NCBI RefSeq assembly: GCF_000422485.1
Contig: NZ_AULW01000015.1
Coordinates: forward strand, 233,126-297,125
Source of the DNA: Paenibacillus pasadenensis DSM 19293
Lineage (GTDB): Bacteria > Bacillota > Bacilli > Paenibacillales > Paenibacillaceae
DNA: 64,000 nucleotides
Direction: 5' to 3'
Made by a program: the position numbers and the translations under genes. Of the stretch, positions 37,457-45,048 are shown piece by piece. The notes below the pieces were generated by a model. The model made no database searches and was not told the origin of the DNA. It saw nothing but the letters and a program-made list of their open reading frames with translations. How positions within the stretch are numbered: position 1 is the first letter of the stretch; each line of letters opens with the position of its first letter.

Positions 37457-38212
37457 TTAGAAAAGCTGCAGCTGCTCTTCCGGCAATATCTTGCCGAGAA
37501 AGGAGCGGCGATGCAGCGTTGTCGGTCCGTAACGCGCCAGCGCTTCGCGATGGCGGGCTGTGGCGTAGCCTTTATGTACCGCGATGCCGTACTCGGGGTA
37601 GTGCAGGTCCCAGATCTCCTTGCAAAGCCGGTCCCGCGTCACCTTGGCCATGATCGAGGCGGCCCCGATCGACTGGCTGAGCGCATCGCCGTGGATGATC
37701 CGCGTCTGCGGCAGATCGATCTCAACCGTCTCCGCATCGACGAGCAGATGGTCCGGCGTGACTCCCAGCGCTTCGACCGCTTTTTTCATCGCGAGGCGCG
37801 AGGCCTGGCGAATGTTGATCCGGTCGATCTCCGCCGCGTCGATGCGGGCGACCGCCCAGGCGACGGCCGACTCCGCGATGACGTCGTACAGCTGCTCGCG
37901 CTTTTTCTCGCTCAGCTTTTTGGAGTCGTGGACGCCGTCCAGCACAAGGCCGGCCGGCAGCACGACTGCAGCGGCGACCACATCGCCGAACAAGCAGCCG
38001 CGGCCGACCTCATCGACGCCGCAGACGAGTCCGGCCCCTTGCCCCCATAGCGCCTTTTCAAAAGCGAGCCGATCGTCCGCCTCCGCGAGCTGCTGCTGCG
38101 GCAGCCGATCCGCTTGCCCGTCGAGAACGGCCTCCGGCCTGGCATTCGCCATCGGCTCAAACGGCAGCTGCGCTTCTCGCGCCTCTCCGCCGCGAGGCTT
38201 GCGGCGGCTCAT
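37457..38212 (-). CDS. rnhB: Ribonuclease HII RnhB
   Basis: RnhB removes single ribonucleotides and RNA primers from DNA. The catalytic Asp/Glu are in CGVDEVGRG and the third acid in [17 protein letters not shown] and [14 protein letters not shown] are also present. After GRG the sequence is CLFGDVV instead of the common PLAGPVV. About 60 residues precede the catalytic core. Length 251 aa. The ATG overlaps the rbgA stop as ATGA; a strong terminator follows. Confidence 0.96.
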   Translation of the reverse strand: MSRRKPRGGEAREAQLPFEPMANARPEAVLDGQADRLPQQQLAEADDRLAFEKALWGQGAGLVCGVDEVGRGCLFGDVVAAAVVLPAGLVLDGVHDSKKLSEKKREQLYDVIAESAVAWAVARIDAAEIDRINIRQASRLAMKKAVEALGVTPDHLLVDAETVEIDLPQTRIIHGDALSQSIGAASIMAKVTRDRLCKEIWDLHYPEYGIAVHKGYATARHREALARYGPTTLHRRSFLGKILPEEQLQLF

Positions 38213-39087
38213 GCGCGGCCGGCCGGCGGAGCCGCCTCCAGCGTGAGCCGGCCGAGCTTGCCGGCGCGCAGCTCGCGCAGGATGATGCCCGACGCCTTTT
38301 CGAGATCGACGCGCCCGCCGCTGACGAGACAGCCGCGGCTGCGTCCGATCTGCTCCATGACCGCCACGATCTGCATGTTGTCGTCGAGATCGGTCGGCGG
38401 CTCATCGAGGCCGAACCGCTCGCGCATCTCCGGCCAATAGCGTTCCGCGAGCACCCGAACGGCGAAGTAAGCGACATCCTCGATGTTGAGCACCTGCTCC
38501 TTGATCGCTCCGGTCATCGCCAGCTTGTAGCCGACGAGCTGATCCTCGAACTTGGGCCAAAGGATGCCCGGCGTATCGAGCAACTCCATCTCGCTGCCGA
38601 CCTTGATCCATTGCTGGCCCTTGGTCACGCCCGGACGGTCGCCCGTCGCGGCGATGTACCGCCCGGCGAGCCGGTTCGTCAGCGTCGACTTGCCGACGTT
38701 CGGGATGCCGACGATGAGCGCCCTCATGGCGCGCGGATTCATGCCGCGGTCAAGCATGCGCTGGATCTTTTCGTGCAGGATCTCCCTCACCCGATGAGGG
38801 ATCTCGTTCACCCTCGAGCCCGTGGACGAATCGACGGCGATGCTGGCAAAACCGCGCGAGGCGAAGTAGGCCATCCAGCGCTCGGTCTCCTTCGGATCCG
38901 CCAGATCCGCCTTGTTCAGCAGGATGAGCCGCGGCTTTCCTTTCAGGATGTCGTCGACCATCGGGTTGCGGCTGGACATCGGCACGCGCGCGTCCAGCAG
39001 CTCGATCGCGATGTCGATCAGCTTGAGCTTGTCCTCGATCTGCCTGCGCGCTCTTGTCATATGTCCCGGGAACCACTGAATCGTCAT
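38209..39087 (-). CDS. rbgA: Ribosome biogenesis GTPase RbgA (YlqF)
   Basis: RbgA is a circularly permuted GTPase required for late assembly of the 50S subunit. G4 (LNKAD, 58-61) comes before G1 (GIPNVGKST, 127-135) and G3 (DTPG, 171-174), the diagnostic permuted order. The N-terminal [19 protein letters not shown] and a C-terminal ANTAR-like helical domain match the family. Length is 292 aa, normal. It lies 41 bases after lepB and is coupled to rnhB. Confidence 0.97.
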   Translation of the reverse strand: MTIQWFPGHMTRARRQIEDKLKLIDIAIELLDARVPMSSRNPMVDDILKGKPRLILLNKADLADPKETERWMAYFASRGFASIAVDSSTGSRVNEIPHRVREILHEKIQRMLDRGMNPRAMRALIVGIPNVGKSTLTNRLAGRYIAATGDRPGVTKGQQWIKVGSEMELLDTPGILWPKFEDQLVGYKLAMTGAIKEQVLNIEDVAYFAVRVLAERYWPEMRERFGLDEPPTDLDDNMQIVAVMEQIGRSRGCLVSGGRVDLEKASGIILRELRAGKLGRLTLEAAPPAGRA

Positions 39088-39128
39088 ACAGACACCTCTT
39101 TATAAAATAATGTAGGGCAGGCTTTCGC

Positions 39129-39743
39129 CTACCCATGCTTGATGATCTGGATATCGGTCAGCGGCCAGAAAATGACGTCGGCCCGTCCGATCAGCTGATC
39201 GTACGGAATGTAGCCGATCCGGCGGCTGTCCTCGCTATTGCTGCGGTTGTCGCCCATCGCCAGGAACGAGTCGGCCGGCACCGTGCCTTCCGTGACGAGC
39301 TCGTTCGGGAAGTTCGGTCCGGTCTGGTTCCATAGCTCGCCTCTAGCTTGCGCCTCGGCGATCGCTTGCTTCAGATAGGGCTCGTCCTGCTTCTCGTCAT
39401 TGACGTACACCTCGTCGCCTTCGACCCTGACCGTGTCGCCCGGCAGCGCGATGACACGCTTGATGAAGTCGCGATTCTCCTGCGGGACGTGGAACACGAC
39501 CACCTCGCCGCGCTTCGGCTCGCGAATTTCGTACAGGATCTTGTTGACGATAAGCCTTTCTCCCGTGTGGAAGTTCGGCTGCATGGACGGACCGTCCACC
39601 GCGAACGGCGCGAACAGGAACCAGCGGATGATCCACACGAGCAGGGCCGCGATCGCAAGCGCCTTGACCCACTCAAATATCTCTTTCCGAGCTTTGTTGC
39701 CGCCGGATTCCGGCTGCTGCTCCTGGAGCTGCTCGTCCACCAT
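39129..39743 (-). CDS. lepB: Type I signal peptidase LepB (SipS-like)
   Basis: This enzyme cleaves signal peptides of exported proteins. There is one N-terminal membrane helix (about 26-46, VKALAIAALLVWIIRWFLFA). The Ser53/Lys95 dyad lies in VDGPSMQPNF and RDFIKRVIALPGDTV, and the box E motif MGDNRSNSEDSRRIGYIP is complete. ATG 39743 with GGAG 6 bases upstream gives 204 aa; the open frame continues upstream over the rplS terminator but is not coding. It sits between rplS and rbgA. Confidence 0.95.
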   Translation of the reverse strand: MVDEQLQEQQPESGGNKARKEIFEWVKALAIAALLVWIIRWFLFAPFAVDGPSMQPNFHTGERLIVNKILYEIREPKRGEVVVFHVPQENRDFIKRVIALPGDTVRVEGDEVYVNDEKQDEPYLKQAIAEAQARGELWNQTGPNFPNELVTEGTVPADSFLAMGDNRSNSEDSRRIGYIPYDQLIGRADVIFWPLTDIQIIKHG

Positions 39744-39837
39744 CTGTGCTCCGCCTTCTTTCTCGGACCCGCGAGGGGTGCGTTCTCTATCTGCGCTCTC
39801 GGCTCCCGCCGCAAGCAGAGCGGGCTTCATCTGTACA

Positions 39838-39867
39838 CGAAAAGGGGCTTGTTTGCGGCAAGCCCCT
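39838..39867 (-). terminator. Terminator of rplS
   Basis: A 9-bp stem (AGGGGCTTG with CAAGCCCCT) is followed on the minus strand by TTTTC. It is a modest terminator lying 25 bases after the rplS stop, so some transcripts may continue into lepB. Confidence 0.7.
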
Positions 39868-39891
39868 CTTTGCATTTCATCATGTGGCGGA

Positions 39892-40236
39892 CTAGCGGCG
39901 GATCTCTTTGATCCGTGCTGCCTTGCCGCGCAGTTCACGCAGGTAGTACAGTTTCGCGCGGCGCACTTTACCGCGGCGGGTAACCTCGATGCGATCGATC
40001 TTCGGCGAGTTGATCGGGAACGTACGCTCCACGCCAACACCGTAAGAAATCTTGCGGACGGTGAACGTCTCGCTGATTCCGCCGCCGCGACGTTTGATGA
40101 CAACGCCTTCGAACAGCTGAACCCGCTCGCGGGATCCCTCGATAACCTTTACGTACACTTTAAGCGTGTCGCCTGGACGGAAGCTCGGGATGTCCTTGCG
40201 CAGCTGCTCTTGCGTAATCGCTTGTACAATGTTCAT
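39892..40236 (-). CDS. rplS: 50S ribosomal protein L19
   Basis: L19 lies at the 30S-50S interface. The 114 aa product begins [20 protein letters not shown] and contains [37 protein letters not shown] and the basic tail [20 protein letters not shown], all diagnostic. It has its own promoter and a structured-type leader, besides lying in the rpsP-rimM-trmD-rplS group. Confidence 0.99.
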   Translation of the reverse strand: MNIVQAITQEQLRKDIPSFRPGDTLKVYVKVIEGSRERVQLFEGVVIKRRGGGISETFTVRKISYGVGVERTFPINSPKIDRIEVTRRGKVRRAKLYYLRELRGKAARIKEIRR

Positions 40237-40342
40237 GAGTAGTGCCTCCTTCCACCATAGACGTTCATATAAGCTACCCGGGCTCGCCTTATGAGCCGGA
40301 TCGTCGCCGATAGAGGACCGTCCGAGTCTGCAAACAACATTT
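40237..40342 (-). promoter_or_regulatory. Leader of rplS, candidate L19 autoregulatory element
   Basis: About 100 transcribed bases separate the promoter from the rplS ATG. A GGCTCATAAGGCGAGCC hairpin (stem GGCTC/GAGCC, 40283-40299) lies within it. Bacilli often carry an L19 leader here that is thought to bind the protein. I cannot fold it fully by eye, so the assignment rests on position, length and this one stem. Confidence 0.45.
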
Positions 40343-40345
40343 CAA

Positions 40346-40374
40346 ATCGTACCATACTCTAGGCCGATTGACAA
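40346..40374 (-). promoter_or_regulatory. Sigma-A promoter of rplS
   Basis: The minus strand has TTGTCA, 17 bases, TACGAT, with ATTTGAAAT after it. It lies just beyond the trmD stop, so rplS can be expressed independently of trmD. Confidence 0.75.
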
Positions 40375-40393
40375 GCGCCTCGGCGCAGATCGG

Positions 40394-41164
40394 CTATTTT
40401 TTTCCGGCATCCTCGGCGCTTGCCTGCTCCTCAAGCCGCCGCTGCTCCAGCCAGCGGCGCTCCTTGTCGCTCAGCGGCGCCTCCTCCAGCAGATCCGGAC
40501 GCCGCTGCAGCGTGCGCAGCATCGACTGCTCGCGGCGCCACTGCTCGATCCGGCTGTGATGGCCGGACAGCAGCACCTCCGGCACTTCCCAGCCCCGGAA
40601 GCTGGCCGGACGCGTGTAGTGCGGATGCTCCAGCAGCCCGGTGCTGTAGGAGTCCGTCACCGCCGACGACTCGTTGCCGAGCACGCCCGGCAGCAGGCGG
40701 ACGATGCTGTCGATCATGACCATCGCAGGCAGCTCTCCGCCGGTCAGGACATAATCGCCGATCGACAGCTCGTCCGTGACGAGATGCTCGCGGATGCGCT
40801 CGTCATAGCCTTCGTAATGGCCGCAGATGAAGACGAGGCGCTTTTCCTGCGACAGCTCCTCCGCCTTGGCCTGGGTGAAGGGCTGTCCCTGCGGGCACAT
40901 CAGGATGACGCGGGGGGAACCGGCTTCCTCGCCGCTCCCAAGCAGGTCCTCGACCGCCGCGAACACCGGCTCGGCCTTGAGCACCATGCCGCCCCCGCCG
41001 CCGTACGGATAGTCGTCCACCGTATTATGCTTGTTGCCCGAGTAGGCCCGGAAGTTCACCGCCTGCAGCGAGACGATGCCCTTGTCCCTCGCCTTGCCGA
41101 GGATGCTCGCGCCGAAGACGCCGTCGAACATCTCGGGAAACAGCGTCAGCACGTCGATCCGCAT
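40394..41164 (-). CDS. trmD: tRNA (guanine37-N1)-methyltransferase TrmD
   Basis: TrmD makes m1G37 next to the anticodon and prevents frameshifts. It is a SPOUT-fold dimer; the knot sequence [20 protein letters not shown] and the N-terminal [20 protein letters not shown] are diagnostic, as is [17 protein letters not shown]. Length is 256 aa, normal. It follows rimM by 4 bases, the usual coupling. Confidence 0.98.
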   Translation of the reverse strand: MRIDVLTLFPEMFDGVFGASILGKARDKGIVSLQAVNFRAYSGNKHNTVDDYPYGGGGGMVLKAEPVFAAVEDLLGSGEEAGSPRVILMCPQGQPFTQAKAEELSQEKRLVFICGHYEGYDERIREHLVTDELSIGDYVLTGGELPAMVMIDSIVRLLPGVLGNESSAVTDSYSTGLLEHPHYTRPASFRGWEVPEVLLSGHHSRIEQWRREQSMLRTLQRRPDLLEEAPLSDKERRWLEQRRLEEQASAEDAGKK

Positions 41165-41168
41165 GGCG

Positions 41169-41687
41169 CTACAACAGCCCTTCCAGCAGCCGTACCGTAA
41201 TCTGCTTGGCGCGGACGTTCACCTTGCGCACGACATCGTCGATATACGGCAGCAGCAGCTCCTTGCCGCTCTCGAGCTCGACGACCCAGACGTCGTTCGC
41301 TCCGGGACGCAAAATCTCGGTCACGACGCCGAGCCGCTCGCCGTCCTCGGTGACGACCTCGCTGCCGATGATGTCCGAGTAGTAGAACTCGCCCTCGTCC
41401 AGCGCGTCGCGCTGCTCCGCCGAGATCTTGAGCAGGCTGCCCTTGAACTTCTCGACGTCATTGATGTTCTCGTAGCCCTTCAGCTTGACGATATACACGT
41501 TTTTATGGGATCGCGCATTCTGCACCTCGACCAGCACGGCGCCTTGCTGCCCGTCCTTTTGGATCGAGAGCTTGCTGCCGGGAGCGAACCGGCGCTCCGC
41601 GAAGTCCGTATGCGGCACGATCTTCAGCTCGCCGCGAATGCCGTGCGTGTTGGCGATCTCGCCGACCGTGAACCATTGATCCGCCAT
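41169..41687 (-). CDS. rimM: 16S rRNA processing protein RimM
   Basis: RimM helps assemble the 30S head around S19. It has an N-terminal RimM domain ([20 protein letters not shown]) and a C-terminal PRC barrel ([39 protein letters not shown]). ATG 41687 (MADQWFTVG) is placed 8 bases after GAGG; GTG 41696 is unlikely. The product is 172 aa. In Bacillus khpA (ylqC) and ylqD precede it; here only a hairpin separates it from rpsP. Confidence 0.97.
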   Translation of the reverse strand: MADQWFTVGEIANTHGIRGELKIVPHTDFAERRFAPGSKLSIQKDGQQGAVLVEVQNARSHKNVYIVKLKGYENINDVEKFKGSLLKISAEQRDALDEGEFYYSDIIGSEVVTEDGERLGVVTEILRPGANDVWVVELESGKELLLPYIDDVVRKVNVRAKQITVRLLEGLL

Positions 41688-41708
41688 CCATCTCACCTCG
41701 CCTTGGAT

Positions 41709-41744
41709 GCAAAAGGGGCTAGGATATCATCCTAACCCTTTTGC
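41709..41744 (-). terminator. Hairpin between rpsP and rimM
   Basis: GCAAAAGGG pairs with CCCTTTTGC and, after a small internal loop, TAGGAT pairs with ATCCTA around a 3-base loop, about 15 pairs in total. TTTTGC is part of the stem, so termination may be partial; it could also be a processing site that sets the rpsP to rimM ratio. Confidence 0.6.
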
Positions 41745-41780
41745 GATGCTTATATTCGGGTCGTCCCGAACGGGAGAACC

Positions 41781-42053
41781 TTACTTCTGGTGCTTTTGCT
41801 CGTGGAACTTCGTGAGCACGCCTGCTTTGGAAAGCAGGTTGCGGACGGTGTCGGAAGCTTGCGCTCCCGTTTGCAGCCACTTGAGGGCTTTTTCTTCGTC
41901 GATATTCACTTGAGCCGGTTGAGCAACCGGGTTATAAGTACCGATTTCTTCGATGAAACGGCCATCGCGCGGGGAACGGGAATCCGATACTACGACGCGG
42001 TAGAACGGAGCCTTGTGCGCACCGATGCGTTTCAGACGGATACGTACTGCCAT
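41781..42053 (-). CDS. rpsP: 30S ribosomal protein S16
   Basis: S16 is an early-assembling 30S protein. The start [20 protein letters not shown] and the segments [20 protein letters not shown] and [19 protein letters not shown] are diagnostic. Length is 90 aa. ATG has AAGGAGGTGA upstream, one of the strongest ribosome sites here. It follows ffh by 44 bases. Confidence 0.99.
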   Translation of the reverse strand: MAVRIRLKRIGAHKAPFYRVVVSDSRSPRDGRFIEEIGTYNPVAQPAQVNIDEEKALKWLQTGAQASDTVRNLLSKAGVLTKFHEQKHQK

Positions 42054-42097
42054 TATACTTCACCTCCTTGAAAGAATCAGGGCCGTGCCCGCGGCGC

Positions 42098-43510
42098 TCA
42101 GCCGAACGGGAACTTGCCTTTCTTGCCGCCGCCTCCGCCGAACATGCCCTTCAGGCTGTTCATGTTGAGGCCGCCCTTGGGCATCTTCGGCCCTTTGCCG
42201 CCGGGACCGCCCATCATCGAGCTGAACTGCTTCATCATCTTGCGCATGTCGTCGAACTGCTTGACCAGACGGTTGACCTCTGCGACCGACGTGCCGCTGC
42301 CGGCCGCGATGCGCCTCCGGCGGCTGTGGTTGAGCAGCTCCGGCTTGCGCTTCTCCTCGGTCGTCATCGACTTCACGATCGCCTCGATCCGGCCGACCTG
42401 CTTGTCGTCGACCTTCATGTCCTTCAAGCCCTTCATCTTGTTCATGCCGGGCATCATCTCCAGGATCTGATCGAGCGGCCCCATGTTCCGGACCTGCTCC
42501 ATCTGCTCCAGGAAATCCTCGAACGTGAACTCAGCGTTGCGCATCTTGCGCTCCATCTCGGCCGCTTTGTCGGCGTCGATGCCGGCCTGCGCCTTTTCGA
42601 TGAGCGACAGCATGTCGCCCATGCCGAGAATCCGCGATGCCATCCGCTCCGGATGGAACGGCTCGAGCGGCTCGATCTTCTCGCCGGTCGCGGCGAACTT
42701 GATCGGACAGCCGGTGACCGCCTTGACGGACAGCGCCGCGCCGCCGCGCGTATCGCCGTCGAGCTTGGTGAGCACGACGCCGGTCAGCGCCAGCTGGTCG
42801 TGGAAGCTCTGGGCGACGTTGACCGCTTCCTGGCCGGTCATCGCATCGACGACGAGCAGCACCTCGTCCGGCCGCGTCACTTCATGGATCTGCTTGAGCT
42901 CCTCCATGAGCGCCTCGTCGATATGCAGCCGTCCGGCCGTATCGATGATGACGTAGTCGAGGCCGTTGTCCTTGGCATGCTGCACGCCTTGGCGGGCGAT
43001 CTCGACCGGCGACGTCTGGTCGCCCAGCGTGAATACCGGCACGTCGATGCCGCTGCCGACGACCTGCAGCTGCTTGATCGCGGCAGGACGATAGATGTCG
43101 CCCGCGACGAGCAGCGGCTTGTGGCTCGACTTCTTGAGCATGAGGGCGAGCTTGCCCGACGTCGTCGTCTTGCCCGCGCCTTGCAGGCCGGCCATCATGA
43201 TGACGGTCGGAGGCTTGCCGGCCTTGGCCAGCTTGCTCTGCGTCCCGCCCATCAGCTCCGTCAGCTCTTTGTTGACGATGTCGATGATGACCATGCCCGG
43301 CGTGAAGCTCTTCTGCAGCTCCTGGCCGAGCGCCTTTTCCTTGACCTTGGCGATGAACTCCTTGACGACCTTGAAGTTGACGTCCGCTTCGAGCAGGGCC
43401 AGCCTGACCTCGCGCATGGCGTCGTTCAGATCGTCCTCGGTCACCTTGCCTTTGCCGCGCAGCTTGCCGAACACGTTCTGCAGCCGGCTCGACAATCCTT
43501 CAAATGCCAT
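42098..43510 (-). CDS. ffh: Signal recognition particle protein Ffh
   Basis: Ffh binds signal peptides and SRP RNA and delivers ribosomes to FtsY. N domain 1-90; the GTPase domain has GLQGAGKTTT (108-117), GDIYRPAAIKQL, DTAGRLHID and TKLDGD. The C-terminal M domain is Met-rich (MEQVRNMGPLDQILEMMPGM) with the RNA-binding SRRRRIAAGSGTSVAEVN. The tail is Gly/Lys-rich. Length is 470 aa, slightly long. It lies downstream of its regulator-like partner ylxM. Confidence 0.98.
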   Translation of the reverse strand: MAFEGLSSRLQNVFGKLRGKGKVTEDDLNDAMREVRLALLEADVNFKVVKEFIAKVKEKALGQELQKSFTPGMVIIDIVNKELTELMGGTQSKLAKAGKPPTVIMMAGLQGAGKTTTSGKLALMLKKSSHKPLLVAGDIYRPAAIKQLQVVGSGIDVPVFTLGDQTSPVEIARQGVQHAKDNGLDYVIIDTAGRLHIDEALMEELKQIHEVTRPDEVLLVVDAMTGQEAVNVAQSFHDQLALTGVVLTKLDGDTRGGAALSVKAVTGCPIKFAATGEKIEPLEPFHPERMASRILGMGDMLSLIEKAQAGIDADKAAEMERKMRNAEFTFEDFLEQMEQVRNMGPLDQILEMMPGMNKMKGLKDMKVDDKQVGRIEAIVKSMTTEEKRKPELLNHSRRRRIAAGSGTSVAEVNRLVKQFDDMRKMMKQFSSMMGGPGGKGPKMPKGGLNMNSLKGMFGGGGGKKGKFPFG

Positions 43511-43535
43511 ATGCCGCCACCTCCCGTCCTCATGT

Positions 43536-43916
43536 CTATCGCTTGTCTATGTCCAGCAGCGTCTCCCGCAGCTCCCGCCCCAGAGAGCGGATGCGCTCCC
43601 CGGGTCCGGACGGATCGTCCAGGCCGGACGCTGCGGCGTCCAGCTCATCCAGAAGGCGTCCCGCGGACGCCAGCCGGGCGAGCAGGCCGAGCTTGCTCTC
43701 GTAATCCTCCAGCAGCAGGCCGCCGCGCTTCACATGCTCGTACACGGCCTGCCGGCTGACGCCGAGCTCCGCCGCGATCTCTCCGAGCGAAAAGTCCTCC
43801 CGAAAGTAAAACGTCAGGATCTCGACCTGCTTGTCCGTGAGCAGCGCTCCGTACAGGTCGAACAGCAGGTTGATCCGCGTCGTCTTCTCCAGCGCGTCGC
43901 GGCTTTCCGTCGCCAT
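43536..43916 (-). CDS. ylxM: SRP-associated HTH protein YlxM
   Basis: YlxM (UPF0122) is a small helix-turn-helix protein encoded with Ffh; in streptococci it binds SRP RNA and Ffh. The HTH is seen in FSLGEIAAELGVSRQAVYEH, like sigma-factor region 4. The 126 aa product has a typical N-terminus (RINLLFDLYGALLTDKQVEI). It is the first gene of the ylxM-ffh-rpsP group and has its own promoter downstream of ftsY. Confidence 0.94.
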   Translation of the reverse strand: MATESRDALEKTTRINLLFDLYGALLTDKQVEILTFYFREDFSLGEIAAELGVSRQAVYEHVKRGGLLLEDYESKLGLLARLASAGRLLDELDAAASGLDDPSGPGERIRSLGRELRETLLDIDKR

Positions 43917-43957
43917 CCGAGCAGCTCCTTCATCCGAGGCTTTTCTTCGCGAGACCT

Positions 43958-43987
43958 ATCATAACCCAGGGGCGCGGCAGGTGTCAA
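43958..43987 (-). promoter_or_regulatory. Sigma-A promoter of ylxM-ffh-rpsP
   Basis: The minus strand reads TTGACA, 18 bases, TATGAT: a perfect -35 and a -10 matching 5 of 6. The start of transcription would be about 35 bases before the ylxM ATG. Confidence 0.78.
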
Positions 43988-44007
43988 GGGATGAACCTTG
44001 TCACCTG
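43978..44007 (-). repeat. Inverted repeat spanning the ftsY stop and the ylxM -35 box
   Basis: CAGGTG-T-CAAGG and CCTTG-T-CACCTG are perfect arms apart from one central T-T mismatch, around a 6-base loop. No T-run follows, so it is not a standard terminator. It overlaps the TTGACA of the ylxM promoter, making an operator or mRNA 3'-end stabiliser possible. Confidence 0.5.
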
Positions 44008-45008
44008 GACGAATCGGATCCGTCCTGCGCATCCTGATCGCGGATCAAGCCGGCGAACAGAGCATGCACGAACTGCTCGCTGTCGAACTGCTGCAGATCT
44101 TCCATCTTCTCGCCGAGGCCGACGAACTTGACCGGCAGGCTCAGCTCGTGGCGGATCGCGATGACGATGCCGCCCTTGGCCGTGCTGTCGAGCTTCGTCA
44201 GCACGAGCCCGGTCACGCCGCTCTTCTCGCCGAACAGCTTCGCCTGGCTGAGCGCGTTCTGGCCGGTATTGGCGTCGAGCACGAGCAGCACCTCATGCGG
44301 CGCGCCCGGAATCTCCCGCTGGATGACGCGGAAGATCTTGTTCAGCTCCTCCATCAGATTGTTCTTGTTCTGCAGCCGGCCCGCCGTATCGCACAGCAGC
44401 ACGTCGACCTTGCGCTGCTTGGCCGCCTGCACCGCGTCGAACATGACGGCCGCCGGATCGGAGCCGGACTGCTGGCGGATGACGTCGACGCCGACGCGCT
44501 GCCCCCATACCTCGAGCTGCTCGATCGCGCCTGCGCGGAACGTATCCCCCGCCGCCATCAGCACCGTCTTGCCCTCGCTCTTGAAGCGGTGGGCCAGCTT
44601 GCCGATCGTCGTCGTCTTGCCGACGCCGTTGACGCCGACGAACAGGATGACCGTGATGCCCTCCTCCGCCATGCGCAGTCCGTTGTCCTGATCGCCGCCG
44701 AGCAGCCCGACGAGCTTCTCCGACAGCACCGGCTGCAGCTGCCCTGCGTCCTCGATCTTCCGCTTCTTCACCTCGGCGCGCAGGTCGTCGATCAGGTCCA
44801 TGACCGTATTGACGCCGACATCGGCGCTGATGAGGATCTCCTCGAGCTCCTCATAGAACTCCTCGTCGATCTTCTTGCGCCGCGTGATCAGCTCCTCGAC
44901 GCGCTCGACGAGCGCGGTGCGCGTCTTGGCGAGTCCTTCCTTGAAGACGTTCGTCACCGATTCCGTCTTGCTCGCGATGCTTTCCTTCAGCTTTTTGAAA
45001 AAGCCCAT
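44001..45008 (-). CDS. ftsY: SRP receptor FtsY
   Basis: FtsY is the membrane-associated SRP receptor GTPase. It has the short N-terminal amphipathic start MGFFKKLKESIASKTESVTN, the N domain, and the GTPase motifs GVNGVGKTTTIGKLA, GDTFRAGAIEQLEVW, DTAGRLQNK and TKLDSTAKGG. Length is 335 aa, typical of Firmicutes, which lack the long acidic domain of E. coli. It follows smc by 40 bases, as in B. subtilis. Confidence 0.98.
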   Translation of the reverse strand: MGFFKKLKESIASKTESVTNVFKEGLAKTRTALVERVEELITRRKKIDEEFYEELEEILISADVGVNTVMDLIDDLRAEVKKRKIEDAGQLQPVLSEKLVGLLGGDQDNGLRMAEEGITVILFVGVNGVGKTTTIGKLAHRFKSEGKTVLMAAGDTFRAGAIEQLEVWGQRVGVDVIRQQSGSDPAAVMFDAVQAAKQRKVDVLLCDTAGRLQNKNNLMEELNKIFRVIQREIPGAPHEVLLVLDANTGQNALSQAKLFGEKSGVTGLVLTKLDSTAKGGIVIAIRHELSLPVKFVGLGEKMEDLQQFDSEQFVHALFAGLIRDQDAQDGSDSSR

Positions 45009-45048
45009 GGCTATCCCTCCGAAGCTAGCTTATCCCTTCATTCCTCTA

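Noticed and set aside
39744..40103. N-terminal extension of LepB
   Set aside because: The upstream open frame crosses the rplS terminator and runs antisense-like through rplS in another frame; a good ribosome site precedes ATG 39743.
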